Notes: generated by a model from the letters alone, not told the origin. A stretch of DNA of 64,000 nucleotides from Bartonella kosoyi (GCF_003606325.2 NZ_CP031843.2:682001-746000), one strand, 5' to 3'. Positions 25,377-35,046 are shown, counted from the stretch's first letter. Translations and numbers: made by a program.

Positions 25377-26201
25377 TTAGAACTCACAATTGGTGATGAT
25401 AAGCTCTTTAGCGGGAATTGCATTATTTGAGGCGTTACACGAATAAAACGTGTTTATTTTTTTTAAGGTAAATTGACTGAAGGTTTTTCGAACTTCTGGC
25501 ACATCATTGAGAGACAAAAGAAACTTCCCTTTTAATTGTGCGAGCAGTATAGCCATCCTCTGATAATCCTCCCGCTTAAACAAATCTTTTCCGTAATAAT
25601 CCTCAACACCCCAATAAGGCGGGTCGAGGTAAAACAAGGTGTTTGGACGATCATAACGCACAATAAAATCAGTCCAGTCTAAATGTTCAATGGTAACACC
25701 CGCTAAACGGCGATAAATAAGCTTTAATAAGTCCTCAAGTTTCAAAGCATTAAACCGGGCACCACGGTCTGTTTCAACTCCAAACGTACGATTGGCGACC
25801 TGACCACTAAAGCTTAACCGCTGTAAATATAAAAACCTTGAAGCCCGTTCTAAATCCGTAAGCGTTTCTGGATTTTGTGACCGTAATCGTTGAAATTCCT
25901 CACGGCTGCTTATTTGAAACTCCAAAAACTCTATAAACGGGTGATAATGGCGTTGTAACACCCGAAAAAAATTCACCACATCTCCTAAACGGTCATTAAT
26001 AATTTCAGTAGGGGGTATCAATTTTCTCCTAAAGAATATTCCACCCATTCCAACGAAAGGTTCGGCATAAATGCTATGAGGGATGTCTTCGATAATTTTG
26101 ATAATGGTTTTGGCTAATCTTCTTTTGCCTCCAATATAAGCAGCAGCTGGTGAGATAGGATCAACAGATTTTAATTTTTCTTTACAAAGTGTATCCATCA
26201 T
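25377..26201 (-). CDS. D12-class DNA adenine N6-methyltransferase
   Basis: 274 aa. The SAM-binding motif I is AEPFVGMGGIFFRR, the catalytic motif IV is DPPYWG, and the N-terminal AAYIGGKRRLAKTIIKIIED is the motif X region. Enzymes of this class methylate adenine, often GATC, and protect phage DNA or control expression. The gene lies between tail fibre and tail sheath genes and may be a protective accessory gene. A second D12 enzyme is at 50537, with little similarity outside the motifs. Confidence 0.9.
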   Translation of the reverse strand: MMDTLCKEKLKSVDPISPAAAYIGGKRRLAKTIIKIIEDIPHSIYAEPFVGMGGIFFRRKLIPPTEIINDRLGDVVNFFRVLQRHYHPFIEFLEFQISSREEFQRLRSQNPETLTDLERASRFLYLQRLSFSGQVANRTFGVETDRGARFNALKLEDLLKLIYRRLAGVTIEHLDWTDFIVRYDRPNTLFYLDPPYWGVEDYYGKDLFKREDYQRMAILLAQLKGKFLLSLNDVPEVRKTFSQFTLKKINTFYSCNASNNAIPAKELIITNCEF

Positions 26202-26691
26202 TTTTTAACACTCTTCCATCTATATTAGCCATCTTCTCACTGTTTCCAAGTGAGAAGAAGTGGCTGCGATGTTAAGTTGTGTTACATCGAACGGGTTTGT
26301 CGCTAAACTTCTCCCGTTGGCTGGACAACCAGCCCAGCCTCTATTTTTTGTTCCGTTCTCCTTGTTTTTGAGTTTTTAGGATAATTTCTGTGGTGTCCCC
26401 GCTATGTTTTCTCATAGCGATAGGTTATTAGAGCGGCTTGCCAAGAGCCGTTAATCTCTTTACAAAACTTTTGGAATAGAAGAGGTGGCACGCCGTGATT
26501 TCGGGGTTTCTTCTAAAAATAAAGAATGATTTTGCTATAGCGCGGATAGACTATTTACTTTTGTTACCATTTTGCTCTCCAAATCAATGGAGAGACCATA
26601 ACAACAAGAGCTCCCTTTCATAAGTCTGACACTGTCAGTCAAAAAAAACCTTTAAAAGGGCTTTGAAAGATCAATAAAAAGCTTTAAAAAC
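26202..26691. other. Hairpin-rich intergenic region, possible structured RNA
   Basis: 490 bp without a gene but with at least seven hairpins: CTTCTCACT/AGTGAGAAG (26233-26257), AACGGG/CCCGTT (26290-26318), GGCTGG/CCAGCC (26319-26334), CGCTATG/CATAGCG (26400-26419), CGGCT/AGCCG (26434-26450), TCTCCA/TGGAGA (26576-26593) and CTGAC/GTCAG (26626-26638). Most have no U tract. The region lies between the fibre gene and the methylase gene, both on the minus strand. It could be a processed or regulatory RNA; function unknown. Confidence 0.4.
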
Positions 26692-28017
26692 TTATACAAA
26701 AACCTTTAATTTAACTGCACCATCTCCACCCCGTCCAGCACCACTTGCTGTTCCATCCTCGCCATCTCGATACCCGCCGCCACCGCCACCGCCTTTGCCT
26801 AATTCAGCGCCGTTTCCTCCATTGCCACCATACTGGCTTTTTCCACCATTCCCTCCATTATTAGGTACACGACCATCACCTCCACTACCACCTCCACCTG
26901 CACCACCATAGCTACTATCCCCCCCATTGCCACCACGACCATTATTGGTACCACCGCCACCGCCTCCTCCTCCATGCCATGCATGGCTTTTTCCTGAAAA
27001 ACCACTCTCGTTGTTGGACATAGAGCCACTACCACCTGAAACACCACCGCCACTATTCCCACCAATATAACCGTTATTTCCCTTGCCCCCGCGAGCTGTA
27101 AGAACAGACCCCACTAATGTATTGCCACCATTAGCACCATCTCCATATCCGCCTTTTCCTATCGTTATCACGTCATTATTCTGCAATTGGCGTTTTTGAA
27201 TTTTTAGAGTAACACATTCACCGCCACCACCACCTCCACGTTGACCACCGCTACCGCCAGCTCCCCAAGCCGTAATTTCAATTTCCGTATCATCTGAGAC
27301 ACCGTCAGGCCAGGGAATATTGCCACTCTGCAGCATGGTAATTTCAACGTATTCTTCTTTACGTTTTTTGATTAAAGAATCTAATAAAGCATCTACTTGC
27401 GCTTTCGTATAAACAAGATCACCATCGACCCTCAAAGGTCCTTTTAATGTGCTTCCATTTGTGCTTAAACTTGTCACCGTTTCACCATTATGAATAAGGC
27501 TAAACGGCGAATTACCCAAAAGTTCTAAGCCACCACTCATTGTGACTTTGCTGGTAAATTTATTATAACTTTGCCATTCATTGGGGCTTGTAAGGCGACC
27601 GTAGCTTGTGAGATCTTGATTGATCTTGGCTCTAAAATCATCAAGCCCCACGATATCTTCGGTTTTATGTTGGTGCGCACCTAACAGTGAGACAGCACTG
27701 CCAAAAGTAAAATTATTGTTACTTGATTTGTAGAGCACATAATTGTTGGCGGCATCTTTGGCGCCCTCGATATCGCTTAAATCGGCAAAAGTGAAGGTTT
27801 TATCCGCTGCCATCTTGCCATTGAGGACACTTTCTAGATCTGTGATTTCACTTATGGTATGCGTGTGGTGCAAAGGCGCTTTTTCGTCTACCTTTTCCTC
27901 AACAACCACAAGCGCTTGATCAAGTTTATTGAGGTTTTCGCGCAAGATTGGGAATTCAGAACTGATAAAACGCCCTTCTTGTGGCAATTCCATGTCGAGT
28001 TTTTTGGTTTTAGTCAT
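26692..28017 (-). CDS. Tail fibre / adhesin with glycine-rich tip domain
   Basis: 441 aa. The N-terminal part is a fibre shaft (FISSEFPILRENLNKLDQAL, HHTHTISEITDLESVLNGKM, then RVDGDLVYTKAQVDALL). After about residue 245 the chain is dominated by glycine runs with Asn, Ser and Asp (GGGGGGECVTLKIQ, SGGGVSGGSGS, WHGGGGGGGGTNNGRGG). This resembles the polyglycine sandwich of phage adhesin tips such as S16 gp38. It probably binds the bacterial surface. The glycine codons are GGT/GGA/GGC/GGG mixed, so the run is selected at protein level. Confidence 0.8.
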   Translation of the reverse strand: MTKTKKLDMELPQEGRFISSEFPILRENLNKLDQALVVVEEKVDEKAPLHHTHTISEITDLESVLNGKMAADKTFTFADLSDIEGAKDAANNYVLYKSSNNNFTFGSAVSLLGAHQHKTEDIVGLDDFRAKINQDLTSYGRLTSPNEWQSYNKFTSKVTMSGGLELLGNSPFSLIHNGETVTSLSTNGSTLKGPLRVDGDLVYTKAQVDALLDSLIKKRKEEYVEITMLQSGNIPWPDGVSDDTEIEITAWGAGGSGGQRGGGGGGECVTLKIQKRQLQNNDVITIGKGGYGDGANGGNTLVGSVLTARGGKGNNGYIGGNSGGGVSGGSGSMSNNESGFSGKSHAWHGGGGGGGGTNNGRGGNGGDSSYGGAGGGGSGGDGRVPNNGGNGGKSQYGGNGGNGAELGKGGGGGGGYRDGEDGTASGAGRGGDGAVKLKVFV

Positions 28018-28031
28018 CTCTTATTCTCCCC

Positions 28032-31000
28032 TCATAATATACCGGCGCCAAAATCACACACCATGGAACGCGCCGCAGGCCCACCGGTAAGCGTGATTTT
28101 AAGGCGTGCTTGTCGTGCTGTTTTGTCACCACTGATAAATTTGCGCTCTGTCCAGAGAGGCTCCGATAACTGTTCTGTTTCATCGAGTTTCAAAGGGACA
28201 AACGCCCCATCATCCAGTTGCATCTCGAGGGTGAAAGAGGAACCGCCCGGCAAGAAGGTTTTGATATAGCTGGTCAACCTTGCCTTTTCCCCAAAGGAAA
28301 AAGCCCGTGTGATATAAGTTGCTGTTTTATGAATCTTTCCTGCAATCAACTGAACCGGGGCAAATAACACCGGAGAAAGCTTCTCTGTGCCTTTAAGAAT
28401 GGCGCGAAGCTTGACCTTTTCACTGATATATTCGCTAAGGCTTAGCAATTGAAAGGGTAGCAGTTGGTAAACCGTGCCGTTGTTGCGTTCAATTTCAAAG
28501 ATGACAGAGCAATCGCTTGAAGGCAATTCGACAGCTGCACGCACTTGCAAATCAGAACAATCCACAAGATCAAAGGTGCCTAAATCAACCCTCTTTTCTG
28601 TTTGCCTGTAGCGTGCAGCCAACACCCGAAAGGCTAATGCTTCATCTTGATGGGCGCTCCAGCTTTGTGCATTGACAGAAGAAAAGCGCGGCCCCGTCAC
28701 ATAGGGGTGGCTTGAGACATATCTTTGGCTGTCTTTATCAAAATCCCCAAGTTTAGCCAGTGATACGGAATGATCCGCATCATCTGTTTTAATGACAAAG
28801 GCGGTGAGACGGTCATCAGGAACGGTTAAGGGTACATCATAGCGTGCGCCAGCCCAGCCGGTTTTGGCGCCCTTCATGGAATAGGAGGTTTGGGCTTGAA
28901 TATCGGCGGTAGGATAACCGTTTTCGGTAGTGACCAAATCAATCACCAGATCATGGGCTTGATTGCCAATTTTACAAAGATGGAAATCAATGCCAGTGAT
29001 TTGCCGTGTTTCATCGGGGGTAAAGACTTGGGCTTGCGGGTCGACTTGTGTCCAGATTTTCACCGTTGTGGTGCGCCGCATCACCTTTACATCAATCACC
29101 CCTTGACCGGTAAAAAGCCCTGTTGCAACGGTGCCCCCTCTGCCTCGTGCAATCACATTCTTTGTACCAGCCGTAATATTCGCAGGAATGCTAAAGATGC
29201 CTTCAAGGGTGCCTTTGCTATCGGCAACAAGGCGGCTGTGTGGTAAGACATCCACACCATCAAAGGTAAGACTGTCCAAGATTTCTCCACTGCCAAAGCC
29301 TTCAATCTTAAAATTCAGCTTAATTTGTCTTAAAAAGTCGATTTGCTCCCTTGTTGTATTCACCAAATCATCACGGATTTCTGTCTTAACGATGCTTCTT
29401 CCACGGTTCTGCCCCATATTGAGTTGATTGGTCACACCAGAGAGCCAATCAGTGCGCTCAACATGCCAAAAGTCTGTCGCGGGGGTAAGGGTGACTGTAC
29501 CAGGGAGAGGCGCAAAATTTTGATAAGGATTGATCTTTTCACAAGCGGTTGTCAATTCTTGCGCAATGATCACTTCATTGGTCCAGTCAAGCGTGACAGG
29601 GGCATTTAGGGGGGCGGTGTAAAAAGTTGGATCAATAGCAAGCTGTAAAATACCGTTGCCGACAGCACCCGTTTGTTCAAAACCTTCATCGCGATAAGAG
29701 TCATCGAGAAAAGGGTCGGCAAACATGCCTTTTTTGGCAACAGGCTCTTTAGAGTCAACATTACTTTTAATACGCTCTAATTGCATCAGGCGGTCAAGGG
29801 AGAGCACCCGTTGAAAATAGCGCCACATCTCATCATAAGGCGCAACACGTGTGCCATCATTTTTCACATGCGGTATATCAAGCCAGTTATTGGTAATGGT
29901 GGCAAGAGAGAGCACATCATCCGGGACACTGGGAGCCATGGGTTGGTCTGCCGAGACGCCTTTGATATAGACGACATTGCCTCCTGTGTTGAGACCAATA
30001 CGGTCAATGCGGGGGAGTTTATAAGTGTAGCTTACAATGATATCACCTCCCTCAGCCCCTCCTGAGACGGTGATTTCCTGCGCTGTTACTTTATCGGCTT
30101 TTATGCTCGCGCGATATCGATAGGTTACTTTATAACTACTGCCAGGGAGTGGTTCATCGCCCATGGGCGCCCAATCAATGGTGTCTCCGGTTTTTTTAAA
30201 GTCCTTGCCCTCTTTAAATTCTTTGTTCCCTTGCACAATTTTAAGAAAAGCGGTGATGCTTTTGTCCGCCACCCCATCACGCCCGGAGGCAACTGCACCG
30301 CGGGTGATTGTCACGGTTTTTTCTTTCGTCAACAAAAGGGAATGAACAGCAGCAATGGGAGCGTAATAGGTTTTAAAGGTAAAGCTTGTTTTGCCCTTTG
30401 GAGGTGCAAAAATATGAGTTTCACTAGGAACGGCACTTGTCGAAAAGTCCTCGAGTTCTTCATAGCGCAAAGCGGCCAAGCGCTTGCGTTTGAAACCATT
30501 GATATTGGCTTCTCCCTCTTGAATACTGAACACTTGCTTTTGTCCCTCTTGCCCCAAAGCTGTGACACGGCATCCCCCCACGATATAGTGTCCATGGGCG
30601 CGATCATACGTCGCAATGGCTTGCATAGCGGGTTCAAGCAGTGAGGGGGATTTTTGATCAATCAAAACGCCATCTTGCAAAATGTAAACGGGGAAAAACG
30701 TGCCTTGCTGGTCATCATCTTTGAGAGCCCAGACAAGTTTTGCGACCTCGCGTGCCGCACCTCCTTCTCCTTCTGCCAAGGAGCCTGGAACTTGTCCTAA
30801 GAGTTCTGGATCATCCTCATAGGTCACCCATTTCTTTTGCAACTTTACACCGATTTCCACGCGCCCCATCATGGAAATATTCGTGAGAACAGCATTTGAG
30901 ACGGGAAAGATATCGCCTGCGATATAAATCTTGCCCTCTGTTAAGGTAACGGTTTTTGTGTCTTTATTGACAAAGGCATCTGCTCGTTCAACGCGGTCTC

Positions 31001-31175
31001 CTTCTTGTGCCACAAGGCGCCCCAAACGGTCATGGCGCCCCCTTATGATGGTTTGAACTTCATTGAGTTCACCCGCTTGAAGAAAAGGGCGCTGTCCATA
31101 AAACACAACGCTTTGTTGTTCATCTTTGCCGCGAGAGCGATCAATTGCAAAGGGTAGTCCGCTTTCATGTTTCAT
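28032..31175 (-). CDS. Large baseplate/fibre protein (DUF4815 family)
   Basis: 1047 aa. The N-terminus (KHESGLPFAIDRSRGKDEQQ, YGQRPFLQAGELNEVQTIIR) fits the DUF4815 phage proteins found next to tail protein I and fibre genes. The rest is rich in beta-strand, with no TM. It lies 1 nt after gpI and 14 nt before the fibre gene, so it probably connects baseplate and fibre. Much longer than P2 H (669 aa), and no similarity to H was seen. Confidence 0.75.
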   Translation of the reverse strand: MKHESGLPFAIDRSRGKDEQQSVVFYGQRPFLQAGELNEVQTIIRGRHDRLGRLVAQEGDRVERADAFVNKDTKTVTLTEGKIYIAGDIFPVSNAVLTNISMMGRVEIGVKLQKKWVTYEDDPELLGQVPGSLAEGEGGAAREVAKLVWALKDDDQQGTFFPVYILQDGVLIDQKSPSLLEPAMQAIATYDRAHGHYIVGGCRVTALGQEGQKQVFSIQEGEANINGFKRKRLAALRYEELEDFSTSAVPSETHIFAPPKGKTSFTFKTYYAPIAAVHSLLLTKEKTVTITRGAVASGRDGVADKSITAFLKIVQGNKEFKEGKDFKKTGDTIDWAPMGDEPLPGSSYKVTYRYRASIKADKVTAQEITVSGGAEGGDIIVSYTYKLPRIDRIGLNTGGNVVYIKGVSADQPMAPSVPDDVLSLATITNNWLDIPHVKNDGTRVAPYDEMWRYFQRVLSLDRLMQLERIKSNVDSKEPVAKKGMFADPFLDDSYRDEGFEQTGAVGNGILQLAIDPTFYTAPLNAPVTLDWTNEVIIAQELTTACEKINPYQNFAPLPGTVTLTPATDFWHVERTDWLSGVTNQLNMGQNRGRSIVKTEIRDDLVNTTREQIDFLRQIKLNFKIEGFGSGEILDSLTFDGVDVLPHSRLVADSKGTLEGIFSIPANITAGTKNVIARGRGGTVATGLFTGQGVIDVKVMRRTTTVKIWTQVDPQAQVFTPDETRQITGIDFHLCKIGNQAHDLVIDLVTTENGYPTADIQAQTSYSMKGAKTGWAGARYDVPLTVPDDRLTAFVIKTDDADHSVSLAKLGDFDKDSQRYVSSHPYVTGPRFSSVNAQSWSAHQDEALAFRVLAARYRQTEKRVDLGTFDLVDCSDLQVRAAVELPSSDCSVIFEIERNNGTVYQLLPFQLLSLSEYISEKVKLRAILKGTEKLSPVLFAPVQLIAGKIHKTATYITRAFSFGEKARLTSYIKTFLPGGSSFTLEMQLDDGAFVPLKLDETEQLSEPLWTERKFISGDKTARQARLKITLTGGPAARSMVCDFGAGIL

Positions 31176-31176
31176 G

Positions 31177-32289
31177 TTAAAACCTCAATAAAATCTTGAA
31201 TTGTTCGCGAACATCAGCACGCAAAGGAATGTTGATAGGTGTTTTAAGGATCTCCATTCCACCACGCAGTTCATCAGCCCCTAACCAAAGTTTACCAGGA
31301 GGTGTTTGTTCTACGAGAGAGCCATGAACGAGGAGGGAAACAGAGGCAGCTTGTTTGTTCTCAACATCCTCAAAATCTGTGCGGGCTGCAAGAAACAGCA
31401 TGGTGCCAGTTGGGGAAGGATTAAATCTGTTGCCACAATGGCTGTAAACACCCTCGACCGCTTGTTCGACAGGCTGTACAGCATAGCATCTGCGATAGCC
31501 AATCAGAGTGTTATCGAGATCTCTTAAAGCCAAATAAAGGGGACGGTTTTGGAACCACTTTGCCATGAGTATATCGCGTTCGTGTTTTTTGACCGAACAC
31601 CAGGGGAAATTTGCCAACTCCCAAGGGTAATCGATTTGGTTCCAGCTTAACTCCTCATCCACATCATCAATCCAGTTGCCAATGCGTTTGCCTTCTTCTT
31701 TTGTGAGTGTGAGTGTGTGTTTGATTTGTGTTGTGCGTCCAAAGGAAAACAGAGTGTCACGAGCTGTTAAGCGCACGCCACTTTCAAAATCCAGCATGCT
31801 GTCATCAAGGTGTGACATATCGCCTTCTGTGGCTTCCACATCATAACCATAGGTGCTACGGCGAAAATCAGAGCGCAAACTTTTGGAAAGGTCGACAATG
31901 GCTTCAATGGCTTCAAGGCTGCTTTGTTCAGGCAATTGATCAAAATCAAGTTGAAAGGAATTCCACCATGCACGCCCTGACCATGCGGGTGTAAAGCGTG
32001 CAGAAAGCTCTAACCATTTAAGTCCCAATTCAATGGCTGCAACAGAGCCACGCAAGCGCTGCCATGCAAGCCCTTGGTCAATCAAATCATAGAGGTTTGG
32101 AACATAAGGTGTGAGTTCACCAAGTCCATATTCTTCAATCAACCATGGCAAAAAGCGGGGAGGGCGTGTGATCAGTTTTGCACGTGAAATCCCTAAAACA
32201 GCTCCATCAACATCTTGATGAAAGTCGCAAGCATCGGCAAGGCGTTTCTCAAATTCTGTTGCATGTGAGGGGAGAAGCGAGCCAACCAT
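31177..32289 (-). CDS. I: Tail protein I (P2 gpI-like, extended)
   Basis: 370 aa. The first half follows the gpI pattern (LLPSHATEFEKRLADACDF, RFLPWLIEEYGL, GLAWQRLRGSVAAIELGLKW). gpI in P2 is 176 aa, so this form carries a long C-terminal extension with WCSVKKHERDILMAKWFQNR and PLYLALRD. It is part of the baseplate wedge where fibres attach. It overlaps J by 1 nt. Confidence 0.85.
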   Translation of the reverse strand: MVGSLLPSHATEFEKRLADACDFHQDVDGAVLGISRAKLITRPPRFLPWLIEEYGLGELTPYVPNLYDLIDQGLAWQRLRGSVAAIELGLKWLELSARFTPAWSGRAWWNSFQLDFDQLPEQSSLEAIEAIVDLSKSLRSDFRRSTYGYDVEATEGDMSHLDDSMLDFESGVRLTARDTLFSFGRTTQIKHTLTLTKEEGKRIGNWIDDVDEELSWNQIDYPWELANFPWCSVKKHERDILMAKWFQNRPLYLALRDLDNTLIGYRRCYAVQPVEQAVEGVYSHCGNRFNPSPTGTMLFLAARTDFEDVENKQAASVSLLVHGSLVEQTPPGKLWLGADELRGGMEILKTPINIPLRADVREQFKILLRF

Positions 32290-33116
32290 TAGCGCGTCCG
32301 TCCTTTAAAGTTTAAGGTGATTTTGCCAATCGATAAGATTTCTTCATCACAAACCACACTGTCCTTTGTTGGTGTCATGGCAATCACTTTCTGGACACCA
32401 GGAATCATTAGTTTTGAAACCCACCACGAGAGGCTTAATTCGCGACCAATGGCTTGTTCTTGTTTCCAAGCCGTGCGTAAATTTGCCTCCATTGTCGTGA
32501 GAATTTTCAAAGATGCTTCTGGAAGCAGCCAAACATCGGCTTCTAAGTCCAGCACTTTTTTGACAGCAGCATGCACAATGATGGTATCATTGGTCATGAT
32601 GATATTTTTTCTGTGAAGAGCTTGTGAAACTGTTTGTAAGAGATCTTCAGAGGCTGTTCCTTCTTCATTGTTGCCAAAAATAGCAACATAGATGGTTGGA
32701 TCTTTGCCTTTGCGGTAAATAATGGCATCTTTCACACGACTATCGGCTGTTAAGGCGATAAGCTTGTAATAGGGTTCTGTTCCACTTCCATTTCCCCCAC
32801 GGGCATGAAGCTGTATGCGTTCACGATACCTCTCATCACTCTCACCCTCTAAGCGGGCAATACCATGCCAGTTTCCCAAAGCATCAAGGGATTCACCGGT
32901 GGCAAAATCAAGAATATTATTGCGTGCCGCCTCATTGATACGCTGTCTTAAAAGCAGTTCTCGATAGCTAAAAGCCTCTATGACTTTTACAGCTGGATCA
33001 CTTTCCAAAAATGTATATTCGGGTAAAAGCTCTTTTAAATGGGTAAGAACAGCAGCGCGGATTTCCTCAAAAGAAAGTTCTGTAATAATTTCCGGTTTTG
33101 CAAGCGCTCTACTCAT
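32289..33116 (-). CDS. J: Baseplate wedge protein J (P2 gpJ-like)
   Basis: 275 aa of the baseplate J/gp47 family: LKELLPEYTFLESDPAVKVI, EAFSYRELLLRQRINEAAR and NILDFATGESLDALGNWHGI are the family hallmark, followed by RLEGESDERYRERI. It forms the wedge of the contractile baseplate. It overlaps W (upstream) by 4 nt and I by 1 nt. Confidence 0.94.
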   Translation of the reverse strand: MSRALAKPEIITELSFEEIRAAVLTHLKELLPEYTFLESDPAVKVIEAFSYRELLLRQRINEAARNNILDFATGESLDALGNWHGIARLEGESDERYRERIQLHARGGNGSGTEPYYKLIALTADSRVKDAIIYRKGKDPTIYVAIFGNNEEGTASEDLLQTVSQALHRKNIIMTNDTIIVHAAVKKVLDLEADVWLLPEASLKILTTMEANLRTAWKQEQAIGRELSLSWWVSKLMIPGVQKVIAMTPTKDSVVCDEEILSIGKITLNFKGRTR

Positions 33117-33454
33117 TGTATCAATAATCCTTCCATGGTAATGGGCTTTCCTGATGGCAAATACATGCCCTCAAAGGACAGAGAAACTTGTCCGGTTCCA
33201 AGCATTTTAAAATCAATCTTTTGGAGCTTAAAACGTGGTTTCCATTTGTCTAAAGCCTCAGCAATGGCGGCATAAAGAGCAACGGAAAAGCTGCTGTTAA
33301 CCGGTGCATCAATGAGTTCTGCAATACGTGAACCATAATCACGTCGCATCACACGCGTGCCAATGCGTGTTGACAAGATATCAATAATCGACTGCCGCAA
33401 ATGTTCTATGCCAACCAATGGCTTTCCTGTTGTACGGTCCATTCCACTGTTCAA
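33113..33454 (-). CDS. W: Baseplate protein W (GPW/gp25 family)
   Basis: 113 aa; P2 W has 115. HLRQSIIDILSTRIGTRVMR followed by RDYGSRIAELIDAP is the gp25-like lysozyme-fold signature. It joins sheath and baseplate wedge. It overlaps both V and J by 4 nt. Confidence 0.94.
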   Translation of the reverse strand: MNSGMDRTTGKPLVGIEHLRQSIIDILSTRIGTRVMRRDYGSRIAELIDAPVNSSFSVALYAAIAEALDKWKPRFKLQKIDFKMLGTGQVSLSFEGMYLPSGKPITMEGLLIQ

Positions 33455-34140
33455 TTCGGACCTCCTGTCATGGAACCACCAGGGAAAACACCTCCATGAA
33501 CATGGGTTGCTCCGACATTGGTGCTGTTATGCTTTAATTCCCTTGAATTGATGGAAACCTCATTGTCTGAATGAAGAGAAACTCCATTTTGTGAATGGAG
33601 TGAAATGTTCCCCTCTGCTTTTACAGAAATGTTGCCCTTTGCTTTTAAACTCAGATCACTTTCTGAAGTGATTTTGATGCCTTCTGGTGCACTAAGCTCT
33701 AGCTTACCAGCTTCTCCTTTGAGTGATACGCCATCAGAGATGGTTAGGATAAACTTTCCTCCCGATTTTATATTAAGGGCATAGGTGTTTTGTTCATCAT
33801 CATATTCAAGGCTGGTGCCATCAGGATAAAGTGTTTTATGAATATTACCTTTATCGGCTACTTGGTTCACATCGGTATGAATAGAGCCTACAATGACCCC
33901 TTGTGATAAATCGCCTGATGATGAAACAACAATGACTTGTTCTCCAACATCGCGCCCTTCATAAGAGCGTGTTTTACCGGCGCGGGCTTGGGTATCTGGA
34001 ATCCAATCACTGATAAGATTTCCACTTTTTACTCGATAGCGTGCGTTTTTATGGTCAACATGGCTAATTTTCCCTACCACAACCATATTGGCTACGCGTC
34101 TTTTTAAATCGGTGATCTCTTTATCGCGTCGCTCTAACAT
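33451..34140 (-). CDS. V: Baseplate spike protein V (P2 gpV-like)
   Basis: 229 aa from the ATG at 34140, which has AAAGGTGACC before it; the open frame continues upstream to 34218, but this overlaps the previous gene more. The N-terminal OB-fold part includes GKISHVDHKNARYRVKSGNL. The C-terminal half is a repetitive beta-helix (ISVKAEGNISLHSQNGVSLH) ending in THVHGGVFPGG, the metal-binding HxH tip of the spike. It pierces the outer membrane on contraction. Confidence 0.92.
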   Translation of the reverse strand: MLERRDKEITDLKRRVANMVVVGKISHVDHKNARYRVKSGNLISDWIPDTQARAGKTRSYEGRDVGEQVIVVSSSGDLSQGVIVGSIHTDVNQVADKGNIHKTLYPDGTSLEYDDEQNTYALNIKSGGKFILTISDGVSLKGEAGKLELSAPEGIKITSESDLSLKAKGNISVKAEGNISLHSQNGVSLHSDNEVSINSRELKHNSTNVGATHVHGGVFPGGSMTGGPN

Positions 34141-34678
34141 GGTCACCTTTAATTTTATGGTATTTGTCTTTGTTTCCCATACCTGTTTCGGGTTTAAAAC
34201 CGACAAGGGGTTCAACAACTCCTACGGTTGCATTTCCTTCATCAGGGTAGGGGATATTGGTTACGTAAGTCACGTCAAAGGTTAAAATTGCACCGTGGAG
34301 CGCTAGGGCACCATTATCACCAAAGGCAAAAGCAATATTTTGCAGGCGGCATGTCTCAACAGTGTTGTTAAGATTGGGATTGGCATAGAAAATTTCTTCA
34401 ACTTCCCATGCTAATTGGTCAACAAAGCGTGCGCCATCTTCACATGTTGCATAGCATTCAACATCCACCGTTAAAACACGCCGCCTTAAGCCAAAATCAT
34501 GTCCATCTTCAATGGTTTCACTTTGCGTTGAGATATTAATAGCTGGCATTGTCTCAATAAATAAGTTGAAGTCACGCATATTGAAAACATTGTCACCAGC
34601 CACTGTTTTTGCTGCCTTTATCAATGCAACAAATGTTTCTCTTATCGTCTCACGGGGATGCATAAATGTTTCTGTCAT
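34121..34678 (-). CDS. Phage tail/neck protein, family uncertain
   Basis: 185 aa, soluble: ETIRETFVALIKAAKTVAGD near the N-terminus, DVECYATCEDGARFVDQLAW in the middle, GDNGALALHGAILTFDVTYV near the end. The arrangement recalls tail terminator proteins (lambda gpU, P2-like tail completion genes), which form a ring of similar size, and the position before V fits a neck or tail completion role. It overlaps V by 20 nt. It is first in the tail operon behind cassette E. The function is inferred from fold impression and position only. Confidence 0.6.
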   Translation of the reverse strand: MTETFMHPRETIRETFVALIKAAKTVAGDNVFNMRDFNLFIETMPAINISTQSETIEDGHDFGLRRRVLTVDVECYATCEDGARFVDQLAWEVEEIFYANPNLNNTVETCRLQNIAFAFGDNGALALHGAILTFDVTYVTNIPYPDEGNATVGVVEPLVGFKPETGMGNKDKYHKIKGDHVRATR

Positions 34679-34705
34679 TCAATATTTATCCTTTTCTTTA
34701 AACTA

Positions 34706-34722
34706 GTATCATGTTACGATAC
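34706..34722 (+). promoter_or_regulatory. Operator-like inverted repeat before higBA
   Basis: GTATC (34706-34710) and GATAC (34718-34722) separated by 7 nt, 27 bp upstream of the toxin start. Its place and symmetry fit an autoregulatory site of the HigA antitoxin. The promoter boxes around it are not clear. Confidence 0.5.
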
Positions 34723-34748
34723 ATAAAAGAACGAATAGAGGTGATTTG

Positions 34749-35030
34749 GTGATTGAATCTTTTGTGGATAAGCGGTGTAAAGATCTTTTAGAAGGCAAGA
34801 CGCCCAAAGGTTTTCCTGCAACATTGGTACGCATAGCACAAAGAAAATTGTTTATGCTCGATAAAGCAGTTGATCTTAAAGATTTGCGCAGTCCTCCAGG
34901 AAATCATTTAGAAGCATTGAAAGGAGAGCGTAAAGGTCAATATTCTATTCGTATTAATAACCAGTTTCGTCTTTGTTTTGAATGGCGTACTAATGGTGCC
35001 TATGAAGTTGAAATTGTAGATTATCATTGA
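34749..35030 (+). CDS. higB: HigB-family toxin
   Basis: 93 aa, RelE superfamily, HigB branch (IESFVDKRCKDLLEGKTPKG; DLRSPPGNHLEALKGERKGQ; YSIRINNQFRLCFEW; EIVDYH at the end). This is the classic HigB layout. GTG at 34749 is taken as the start because AGAGGTG lies 6 nt before it; a TTG at 34746 is adjacent. The antitoxin gene follows after 16 nt. Confidence 0.93.
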   Translation: MIESFVDKRCKDLLEGKTPKGFPATLVRIAQRKLFMLDKAVDLKDLRSPPGNHLEALKGERKGQYSIRINNQFRLCFEWRTNGAYEVEIVDYH

Positions 35031-35046
35031 TCTATAGGAGGTCGAG

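Noticed and set aside
26202..26691. Retron or invertible fibre segment
   Set aside because: No reverse transcriptase and no invertase gene in the window, and no inverted repeats flanking the fibre gene were recognised.
26799..27065. Valine/methionine-rich open frame inside the fibre gene
   Set aside because: It is a frame shadow of the glycine repeats of the fibre gene.
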